Origin: Idiomarina aminovorans
Lineage (GTDB): Bacteria; Pseudomonadota; Gammaproteobacteria; Enterobacterales; Alteromonadaceae
Direction of reading: 5' to 3'
Length of the DNA: 64,000 nucleotides
Assembly (NCBI RefSeq): GCF_023155095.1
Contig: NZ_JAKNDA010000001.1
Span: 186,001-250,000, forward strand
The notes below the pieces were generated by a model that was not told the DNA's origin, ran no database searches, and saw only the letters and a list, made by a program, of their open reading frames with translations. Each line of letters starts with the position of its first letter. Within the stretch, counting starts at the first letter, position 1. The translations under genes were made by a program, and so were the position numbers. This document shows, one piece after another, positions 57,738 through 64,000 of this stretch.

Positions 57738-58386
57738 AATCTTGAGCGAGTCCCATTTGTTGAAGAATGTTGCTGTAGGAAACTGAACTAGTGAAGTGTT
57801 TTATCACTGCATCAGCCGCGTCACTAAAGCTTTCAGGACCATTAAGATCCTTGGTTTGAATCATTTTTATTCCAGATAAACCGCACGGATTTATCCGCGA
57901 AAAAGGTTCCATATCCATATTGACGTTTAATGCCAATCCGTGGAAAGAACAGCCTTTTCGAATACGTAACCCTAAAGAACAGATCTTATCCGTATCGACA
58001 TAGACACCCGGAGCATCGCGCCGGGCGTTAGCGTCAATACCGTAATCCGAAAGGGTTTCAATAACGGTATTTTCAATATGATTAACTAACTGACGGACAC
58101 CATAGTTAAGACGACGAATATTAAGAAGAAAATAGATAACCAACTGACCCGGACCATGATAGGTAACCTGTCCGCCTCTGTCGACTTGAATAACCGGAAT
58201 GTCACCCGGAGCTAATATATGCTCAGCTTTACCAGCTTGCCCCTGAGTAAAGACAGGCTCATGTTCAACTACCCACAACTCGTCGGCAGTCTCTTTGTCT
58301 CGCTGATCAGTGAACTTCTGCATAGCATGCCATACGGGTTCGTACGGCTGCCTGCCTAGCTCACGAATAATTAAAGTATCATTCAT
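57721..58386 (-). CDS. lipB: Octanoyltransferase LipB
   Basis: A 221-residue enzyme that transfers octanoate from acyl carrier protein to lipoyl domains, the first step of lipoate assembly. [18 protein letters not shown] near 75-92 is the family signature. The catalytic Lys lies in [14 protein letters not shown] near 147-160 and the nucleophilic Cys in [11 protein letters not shown] near 174. Length is close to E. coli LipB (213). The open frame begins ATG 58386 with the typical [11 protein letters not shown]. ybeD lies 44 nt upstream and lipA overlaps it downstream. Confidence 0.97.
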   Translation of the reverse strand: MNDTLIIRELGRQPYEPVWHAMQKFTDQRDKETADELWVVEHEPVFTQGQAGKAEHILAPGDIPVIQVDRGGQVTYHGPGQLVIYFLLNIRRLNYGVRQLVNHIENTVIETLSDYGIDANARRDAPGVYVDTDKICSLGLRIRKGCSFHGLALNVNMDMEPFSRINPCGLSGIKMIQTKDLNGPESFSDAADAVIKHFTSSVSYSNILQQMGLAQDYVKAS

Positions 58387-58430
58387 GTTTACATTATAAC
58401 GGTTGTCAGCAATAACGGCTAGCCCTACTC

Positions 58431-58697
58431 CTACAGAACATATCGAACATCTTCAATATCAGACAAAGACCGATAGAGAATTTCGATATGTTGCTGGCTT
58501 TCGACACGCACCGCAACCGAAATTGAGTGATAATTTCCTTTACTGCTTGGTTTTACTGAAGGGCTATAGTCACCAGGAGCATGCTCTTGTAAAACTTCTA
58601 CAACTTGATCCGGAAGGCTGTCACTGGCAACCCCCATCACTTTAAAAGTGAAGTGACAAGGGAAGTCAACCAGCTCATTAAAGTGCGTTTTTTGCAT
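58431..58697 (-). CDS. ybeD: YbeD/DUF493 family protein
   Basis: An 88-residue small cytoplasmic protein of the DUF493 family with a ferredoxin-like alpha/beta fold. [17 protein letters not shown] near 6-22 and the tail [19 protein letters not shown] are characteristic. The function is not established. Its place between dacA and lipB, with short gaps on each side, is conserved in E. coli and supports the call. Confidence 0.93.
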   Translation of the reverse strand: MQKTHFNELVDFPCHFTFKVMGVASDSLPDQVVEVLQEHAPGDYSPSVKPSSKGNYHSISVAVRVESQQHIEILYRSLSDIEDVRYVL

Positions 58698-58709
58698 CTA
58701 TCTTAACCT

Positions 58710-59867
58710 TTATTTTTCAGTAAACTGTTGCTTAATGTAATCCATGATTTTCTTAAAGAAGCCACCTTCTTCAACGGCTTGCAGCGTTACTAGCGGGAAC
58801 GATGCTATGTCTTCATCATTTAACTGGAGGTAAACTGTTCCAACATGTTGCCCTTTTGTCAGGGGCGCCTGCAACTGCTGTTCAAGTTCAAAGTTTGCTT
58901 TTAACTTATCACGTTGACCTTTCGGTAAAGTAATAACAACATCTTCACTAATACCCAATTCAACTTCGTCTAAATCGCCGCCCCAAATACGTTGAGAGAT
59001 AAAGCTCTCTCCGGCACCATAGGCTTTGACAGTTTCGAAATAGCGGAAACCGTAATTCAGCAACTTTTTGCTTTCTACTTTGCGAGCTTGTTCACTGCCG
59101 GTTCCCATTACGACCGCAATTAAACGGGTACCGTCTTCAATGGCTGATGTGACTAAATTATAACCTGCCTCGTTAGTGTGGCCGGTCTTTATTCCATCCA
59201 CATTCAGGCTACGGTCCCAAAGCAGTGAGTTTCGGTTGTATTGCTTAATATTATTAAAAGTGAAAGATTTTTCGGCGTAGAGTTTATACTCATCAGGTGT
59301 TTCTTCTATGAGGGCAGTAGCTAACGTTGCCATATCACGCGCAGAAACATATTGGTCAGGGTCAGGCAGTCCATGACTGTTAGCAAATTGACTGTGTTTC
59401 ATACCAATCTGTTCAGCATAGTTATTCATTAGGTCGGCGAAAGCGTCCTCACTGCCGGCGATATGTTCAGCCATAGCGACGCAGGCATCGTTACCTGAAG
59501 AAATAATAATGCCCCGGTTCAAATCTTCGACACTGATTTCTTTGCCAACTTCGATAAACATTTTTGATGACTCTGGGAAATTCTTTGCCCAGGCATTTTC
59601 GCTAATGGTAACCATGTCCGTTGAACTGATGCGTTCTGCCAACATTTCTTTACCAATGATATAACTTGTCATCATTTTGGTCAGACTAGCGGGAGGGAGA
59701 CTTTCATTAGCATTACCCTGGGCTAAAACTTTGCCCGTAGTATGATCGATAAGGATGTAAGCTTTTGCGTTAACCGACGGTGCATTGGGAACCAACGACT
59801 GAGCGGCAAAACTGACTGAACTGAAGAGAAGGGTTACGACGGTAAAAAGGTGACAAATTTTTTTCAT
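58710..59867 (-). CDS. dacA: D-alanyl-D-alanine carboxypeptidase (PBP5/6 family)
   Basis: A 385-residue periplasmic penicillin-binding protein that trims the terminal D-Ala from peptidoglycan stems. The signal peptide (1-22, ending SFA) precedes the catalytic motifs SLTK (Ser61-Lys64), SGN (124-126) and KTG (227-229). A beta-rich C-terminal domain and an amphipathic end (KKIMDYIKQQF), the membrane anchor of PBP5, follow. I start at ATG 59867, where the signal peptide begins; the frame is open 13 codons further. Length agrees with E. coli DacA (403). It sits between rlpA and ybeD as in E. coli. Confidence 0.96.
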   Translation of the reverse strand: MKKICHLFTVVTLLFSSVSFAAQSLVPNAPSVNAKAYILIDHTTGKVLAQGNANESLPPASLTKMMTSYIIGKEMLAERISSTDMVTISENAWAKNFPESSKMFIEVGKEISVEDLNRGIIISSGNDACVAMAEHIAGSEDAFADLMNNYAEQIGMKHSQFANSHGLPDPDQYVSARDMATLATALIEETPDEYKLYAEKSFTFNNIKQYNRNSLLWDRSLNVDGIKTGHTNEAGYNLVTSAIEDGTRLIAVVMGTGSEQARKVESKKLLNYGFRYFETVKAYGAGESFISQRIWGGDLDEVELGISEDVVITLPKGQRDKLKANFELEQQLQAPLTKGQHVGTVYLQLNDEDIASFPLVTLQAVEEGGFFKKIMDYIKQQFTEK

Positions 59868-59929
59868 TGGAATTATCTTTATCTTATCGGTCAAAAGGTG
59901 AATCAAGTGCGTAAGGGAACCGGATTATA

Positions 59930-60754
59930 TCAGTTCTGACGCTCAGCGTCAGGAGTATCAATCGGACTTTGTGCCGCCTTTACGCGAAAAGCTTCAGGGT
60001 ATCCAGAAGAGCGTATCTGTTCGAGTAAATCACGACTTTGTTCTTCAGAGAAAGGCCCCAGCATTAACTTATGTAGACCATGAGTGTGTTCAGTAGTTGC
60101 AATTTTTTGAAACTTTGGCGGTAAGTCGTGTTTTAATCGCGATAAACGGTCAATATTTGAAGAAGCGGCTAACTGTATATGGTAACTCGATTGGTGCGTA
60201 TTTGTGGTCTTCTCAGTTAGCATCGGCGTATTGAAATTAATTGCCTCGACTCTTACTGGCGCTGTTCCGCTATCCAGCATATCCAGTTTGTAAGCTGCAG
60301 CAAATGAGAGATCGATGATACGCTCAGGATGAAATGGACCGCGGTCATTCACCCGAACGATAACACTATGTTCATTTCGTAAGTTCGTCACTTTAACATA
60401 AGTAGGCAAAGGCAGGCGTGTATGAGCTGCGGACATACTGTACATGTCGTAATACTCGCCATTTGAAGTAAGGTGCCCGTGAAACTTATTGCCATACCAC
60501 GATGCGTAACCTTCCTCGACATAACCGGCAGCACTTTCCATAACGTTGTAATGATTGCCCAGCACCTGATAGTCGCGGTTGCCTTGAGGGCTCATTGGTT
60601 CATGAACGGGAACGGCATTGCGCAACTCCGACTCATTGGGTAAACGGGTCGGAGCGCTGTCAGTGTGTTGGCTGTATCGGCCGCCCGGAGCGCTTGAGCA
60701 GCCGCTGAGAAAAAATGCGCTCAGTATAAAAATGAATAAACTACTCCACTTCAT
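59930..60754 (-). CDS. rlpA: Septal ring lytic transglycosylase / lipoprotein RlpA
   Basis: A 274-residue outer-membrane lipoprotein. The signal peptide ends in lipobox LSGC, Cys19. The double-psi beta-barrel domain carries YASWYGNKFHGHLTSNGE and YYDMYSMSAAHTRLPLP near 82-115, then RVNDRGPFHPERIIDLS near 132. The Glu and Asp that matter for lytic transglycosylase activity in Pseudomonas RlpA appear to be present. A SPOR domain (SYHIQLAASSNIDRL to EAFRV) at about 187-262 binds denuded septal glycan. The open frame runs 59 codons further into mltB, but ATG 60754 opens at the signal peptide. Its start overlaps mltB by 14 nt. Confidence 0.93.
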   Translation of the reverse strand: MKWSSLFIFILSAFFLSGCSSAPGGRYSQHTDSAPTRLPNESELRNAVPVHEPMSPQGNRDYQVLGNHYNVMESAAGYVEEGYASWYGNKFHGHLTSNGEYYDMYSMSAAHTRLPLPTYVKVTNLRNEHSVIVRVNDRGPFHPERIIDLSFAAAYKLDMLDSGTAPVRVEAINFNTPMLTEKTTNTHQSSYHIQLAASSNIDRLSRLKHDLPPKFQKIATTEHTHGLHKLMLGPFSEEQSRDLLEQIRSSGYPEAFRVKAAQSPIDTPDAERQN

Positions 60755-61712
60755 TTTTAAGTTGCTCGCTGAACTGGAAAACCGCCATAGCGTAAAGTGG
60801 GCTGTGATTGTATCGTGTAATGACATAGAAGTTGTTGTAACCCAGCCAATATTCATGGGCTTCTTGCGTTTCAAATTGGAACACTCGCACTTTGGTGTCA
60901 TCATTGACTGCCGCATGGTCCGGAAGTTCATAGCCTTTACGCTTTATCTCAGAACGTTCGGTATTGGGTTTCATACCGTCACCAACCAGAGCTTTCCAAT
61001 TCTGCGTCTCAGCTAAAGGTTGTGCGACCGGTTGACCTTGCTGCCATTTATGTTTCGCAAAGTAGTTAGCCACACTGCCGATGGCATCAATTGGGTTGGT
61101 TAAAATATCCCGCTGCCCGTCATCATCAAAATCAACGGCATAATAACGGTAACTGGAGGAGATAAATTGGCCAAAGCCCATAGCACCTGCATAAGAGCCT
61201 TTGGCTTCAGATACGTCCCAACCTTCCTCTGAAGCTAATTGAAAAAACTCACTCAGTTCAGAACGGAAGAACTTTTGGCGGGGCGGATAATGGAATCCTA
61301 AAGTATACAGTGAATCCAGTACTGAATACTTACCCATATAATTGCCGTAGAAAGTTTCTACGCCAATTATGGCAACGATAATTTGTGCCGGAACACCGTA
61401 TTTTGCTTCAGCTCGTTCTAAGGTCTCTTTATGCTGTTGCCAAAATTTAAGACCTGCCTGAAGGCGTTTTTCGGTTAAAAATATGGGGTAATACTGGTGC
61501 CAGGGTTTTGCTTCCCAGGGGCGTTGTATTGCTTCAAGTACGTCGTCATTTTTTTGTGCCTGTTTCAGCCATTGACGAACTTTATTTTCATCAAGTTGGT
61601 GTTGCTCAACTTGCTGCTGAATAAATTCTTCAACTTCTGGTGATTGTTCTTGAGCGTTTGCGTATAAACTAGTCGTTGTGGTCAGCAAAACTAACCCAAA
61701 TAAAGCGCGCAT
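60741..61712 (-). CDS. mltB: Lytic murein transglycosylase B
   Basis: A 323-residue envelope enzyme that cleaves peptidoglycan between MurNAc and GlcNAc, leaving anhydro ends. A cleavable signal peptide (MRALFGLVLLTTTTSLYANA) lacks a lipobox Cys, unlike E. coli MltB, so this form is probably soluble periplasmic. The catalytic Glu is in IIGVETFYGNYMGKY near 112-126, and SYAGAMGFGQFISSSYRYYAVDFDDDG near 171-197 is the family signature with its Ca-binding-like loop. An insertion between rodA and rlpA is common in Alteromonadales and Pseudomonas. rlpA starts within its end. Confidence 0.95.
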   Translation of the reverse strand: MRALFGLVLLTTTTSLYANAQEQSPEVEEFIQQQVEQHQLDENKVRQWLKQAQKNDDVLEAIQRPWEAKPWHQYYPIFLTEKRLQAGLKFWQQHKETLERAEAKYGVPAQIIVAIIGVETFYGNYMGKYSVLDSLYTLGFHYPPRQKFFRSELSEFFQLASEEGWDVSEAKGSYAGAMGFGQFISSSYRYYAVDFDDDGQRDILTNPIDAIGSVANYFAKHKWQQGQPVAQPLAETQNWKALVGDGMKPNTERSEIKRKGYELPDHAAVNDDTKVRVFQFETQEAHEYWLGYNNFYVITRYNHSPLYAMAVFQFSEQLKNEVE

Positions 61713-61726
61713 AAAGTTCTCCTGTG

Positions 61727-62845
61727 CTAACCATCTTTCATAACTAAGCGATGATGGGTGGCTATAGACATCAACATGCCAAAGCCTGCCATCAGTGTCA
61801 CCATCGAGGTGCCACCGTAACTAATTAATGGTAATGGTACCCCAACCACCGGTAATAGTCCTGAAACCATACCAATATTTACAAACACATAGACAAAGAA
61901 AGTCAGAGTCAGTGAGCCCGCTAATAATTTACTGAAAATATCCTGAGTTCGCAGCGCTATAACGAACCCACGCAAAATGATAAATCCGTACAATGCCAGA
62001 AGAATCAAGACGCCGGTAAGACCAAACTCTTCACTAAAAACGGAAAAAATGAAGTCAGTGTGGCGCTCGGGTAAAAATTCAAGTTGGGATTGCGTTCCTT
62101 GTAACCAGCCCTTGCCATCTATACCACCCGAACCGATAGCGATTTTTGACTGGATAATATGGTAACCAGCACCCAGCGGATCGCGTTCAGGGTTCAAAAA
62201 GGTAAGCACTCGCTGACGTTGATAGTCATGCATAAGGTAGAACCAGAGAACCGGGGTTAAAGCTGCAACGCTAATCCCTGCCGCCGTAACGAGCTTCCAG
62301 CTAAGACCGGCCAGGAAAATAACGAAAACGCCTGCACAGGCAACCAATAAAGAGGTTCCTAAGTCGGGTTGCCGTGCAATAAGCAGGGTTGGAATAATGA
62401 CCAGAATTAATGCACCAAATAACCGATAAATTGATGGCGGGATAGGCCGTTGATTCATGTACCAGGCGAGCATAAGGGGCATGGCAAGCTTCATTATCTC
62501 TGATGGTTGAATGGTCATGGGGCCGATATCGAGCCATCGTTGTGCACCCTTACCCATTTCGCCAAAGACCAGTACGGCAACTAGCAGCAGTACGCCCGCA
62601 ATAAAAGCCGGAACAGTGAATCGTGAAAGCGCGCGAGGCGGAATTTGTGCTACCACAAAAAGAACCACAAAAGACAAGCCGATGCGTATAGATTGCCGCT
62701 CTACAACAGCAATATCCTTACCGGCCGCACTAAAAATAACAAATAAGCTGGCAACCGAAAGCAGTACCAACGGCAGAAGTAATGGCCCATCTATATGCAG
62801 CCGTTTTAATAGTGAGGTCCGTTGGCGTTCTTCAGTGGTCAGCAT
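61727..62845 (-). CDS. rodA: Rod-shape SEDS glycosyltransferase RodA
   Basis: A 372-residue inner-membrane peptidoglycan polymerase that works with PBP2 in the elongasome. About ten transmembrane helices are visible, with SEDS motifs QPSEIMKLAMPLMLAWYM near 110-127, ARQPDLGTSLLV near 157, and the periplasmic loop carrying GWLQGTQSQLEFLPERHTDFIFSVFSEEFG near 245-274. GVPLPLISYGGTSMV near 335 closes the protein. Length is as in E. coli RodA (370). Its start overlaps the PBP2 gene by 14 nt, so polymerase and transpeptidase are made together. Confidence 0.97.
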   Translation of the reverse strand: MLTTEERQRTSLLKRLHIDGPLLLPLVLLSVASLFVIFSAAGKDIAVVERQSIRIGLSFVVLFVVAQIPPRALSRFTVPAFIAGVLLLVAVLVFGEMGKGAQRWLDIGPMTIQPSEIMKLAMPLMLAWYMNQRPIPPSIYRLFGALILVIIPTLLIARQPDLGTSLLVACAGVFVIFLAGLSWKLVTAAGISVAALTPVLWFYLMHDYQRQRVLTFLNPERDPLGAGYHIIQSKIAIGSGGIDGKGWLQGTQSQLEFLPERHTDFIFSVFSEEFGLTGVLILLALYGFIILRGFVIALRTQDIFSKLLAGSLTLTFFVYVFVNIGMVSGLLPVVGVPLPLISYGGTSMVTLMAGFGMLMSIATHHRLVMKDG

Positions 62846-64000
62846 CGATTTCTACCTGCTGTTTTTTTTCATTATTAAATCGGGAATGCCAAAGATCGAG
62901 CATTTTTCGTGCTACTGGTGCGGCAATGCTGCCGCCGCCACCGAGTGAATTTTCAATAGCAATAACAACGGTGACTCTGGGCTTATCTGCAGGCGCGTAG
63001 CCGACGTACATCGCGTTATCCCGATAACGTTCGGCAATGTCTTCTGCGTTGTACTCTTCTTCCTGACCCAGGCTTTTGACCTGAGCGGTTCCTGTTTTTC
63101 CGGCTGAGGAGTATGGAGCATCCGCAAATGCGCGCCGCGCGGTGCCTTTGGGTGCCATATTGACATTACGCATGCCTTTCTTTACCGCATCCCAGTAATC
63201 GCTGTCGGACAGTGTTAAAGGTTCGCGTTGAGTAATTAATGCTTGCTCGAATACCCCATCCTGCATTTTTCCGCGAAGCAGGCGGGGAACAAGGTGCTCG
63301 CCTTTATTAGCAACCATTGCGGTGGCAACAGCGAGTTGCATAGGTGTTGCTGTCCAGTAACTCTGGCCAATTCCAACTGACAGAGTTTCGCCAGCGTACC
63401 ATGGTTGGCCGAACCTGGCTCTTTTCCAGCCCCGCGAGGGCATCAGAGCGGAAACTTCCTCGTGAATATCAATACCGGTTTTTTCACCAAAACCAAATTT
63501 ACCCATGAAGCTTGAAATCTTATCAACGCCTAGCTTCAGTGCTAAGTCGTAATAAAAGGTATCGCAGCTTTCGGTAATTGCCTTCTCGATATCGACCCAG
63601 CCATGCCCCCACGCAAGCCAGTCCCGGTAACGTCTGTCGACCCCTTTAATTTCAAACCAGCCGGGGTCCCATATTCGGGTTTCTTCGGTAATAGTGCCGT
63701 CCTCTAAACCTAATAAACCGATTTGAGCCTTAATGGTTGATGCCGGGGGGTAGGCTCCTTGAGTAGCACGGTTAAGCAGTGGACTTTGTGTCGAGTTTAG
63801 TAATGATTGATATTGTTTAACTGAAATACCATTGACGAACCAGTTCGGATCATAGCTGGGAGTACTAGCCATTGCTAGGATGCCACCTGTGGTAGTATCC
63901 ATCAGAATAATTGAACCTCTTTGCTGACCGAGTAATTCGGCTGCTTTTCTCTGCAGTTCAAGGTCAAGCTCTAACACAATATCCTGTCCGGGTTCGGGTG
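62832..64000 (-). CDS. mrdA: Penicillin-binding protein 2 (partial, C-terminal part)
   Basis: The gene is cut by the window edge; about 389 C-terminal codons of an expected 620 or more are present. It encodes the elongation-specific transpeptidase that crosslinks peptidoglycan made by RodA. The partial protein opens PEPGQDIVLELDLELQ. It contains the active-site serine motif STIK in YPPASTIKAQIG, SCD in ITESCDTFYYDLAL and KTG in SAGKTGTAQVKS, in the right order. The stop overlaps the rodA start by 14 nt. The reading frame stays open to base 64000, and the real start lies outside. Confidence 0.97.
   Translation of the reverse strand, partial: PEPGQDIVLELDLELQRKAAELLGQQRGSIILMDTTTGGILAMASTPSYDPNWFVNGISVKQYQSLLNSTQSPLLNRATQGAYPPASTIKAQIGLLGLEDGTITEETRIWDPGWFEIKGVDRRYRDWLAWGHGWVDIEKAITESCDTFYYDLALKLGVDKISSFMGKFGFGEKTGIDIHEEVSALMPSRGWKRARFGQPWYAGETLSVGIGQSYWTATPMQLAVATAMVANKGEHLVPRLLRGKMQDGVFEQALITQREPLTLSDSDYWDAVKKGMRNVNMAPKGTARRAFADAPYSSAGKTGTAQVKSLGQEEEYNAEDIAERYRDNAMYVGYAPADKPRVTVVIAIENSLGGGGSIAAPVARKMLDLWHSRFNNEKKQQVEIDADH

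Overview
The window is chromosomal DNA of a gammaproteobacterium. Protein identities and gene order point to the Alteromonadales, and Idiomarina or a close relative is my best guess. That guess rests on overall resemblance (marine-type acidic proteins, moderate GC); no 16S gene is present. Nearly all of the window is core genome. It carries three conserved clusters that are also neighbours in E. coli: lon-hupB-ppiD, ftsJ-ftsH-folP-glmM-tpiA-secG-leuU-metY-rimP-nusA-infB-rbfA-truB-rpsO-pnp-nlpI, and mrdA-rodA-mltB-rlpA-dacA-ybeD-lipB-lipA. I see no prophage, CRISPR array, rRNA operon or complete insertion sequence.

Layout. 1-5.1 kb: Lon protease, HU and the periplasmic chaperone PpiD, separated by strong intrinsic terminators. 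5.1-12.0 kb (minus strand): a tightly overlapping MoxR/Bat operon (moxR, DUF58, DUF4381, batA, a batB-batC fusion, batD). 12.2-15.7 kb: fadI-fadJ for fatty-acid beta-oxidation, behind a FadR-like palindrome. 15.7-25.5 kb (minus): a large Reg_prop/PAS/GGDEF/EAL sensor protein, an M16 peptidase, bamE, SOS-controlled recN and nadK. 25.6-30.5 kb: grpE, dnaK and dnaJ with sigma-32-type promoters, then an M48 lipoprotein peptidase. 30.6-37.7 kb: a dicarboxylate/amino-acid symporter, dapB, carA-carB, greA. 37.8-39.0 kb: a small CI-repressor-like HTH gene, a 262-bp MITE-like element and yhbY. 39.0-45.1 kb: rlmE, ftsH, folP, glmM, tpiA, secG. 45.1-56.3 kb: two tRNAs and the translation/RNA-decay operon, ending with nlpI and an unfamiliar secreted metallopeptidase-like protein. 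56.4-64.0 kb (minus): MAPEG protein, lipoate synthesis, and the cell-elongation/peptidoglycan cluster, with PBP2 cut by the window end.

Functional themes are protein quality control under heat shock (lon, grpE, dnaK, dnaJ, ftsH, with sigma-32-like promoters readable at lon, grpE and dnaK), translation and RNA turnover, and envelope growth. The less ordinary observations are a CTAG-flanked, highly structured MITE inserted exactly between two convergent stop codons; a possible terminator/antiterminator switch between tRNA-fMet and rimP-nusA; an attenuator-like hairpin immediately before carA; a long hairpin between dnaK and dnaJ; and an HExxHxxGxxD metallopeptidase candidate placed directly after nlpI. 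All regulatory calls are from reading the sequence by eye, without folding or database searches.
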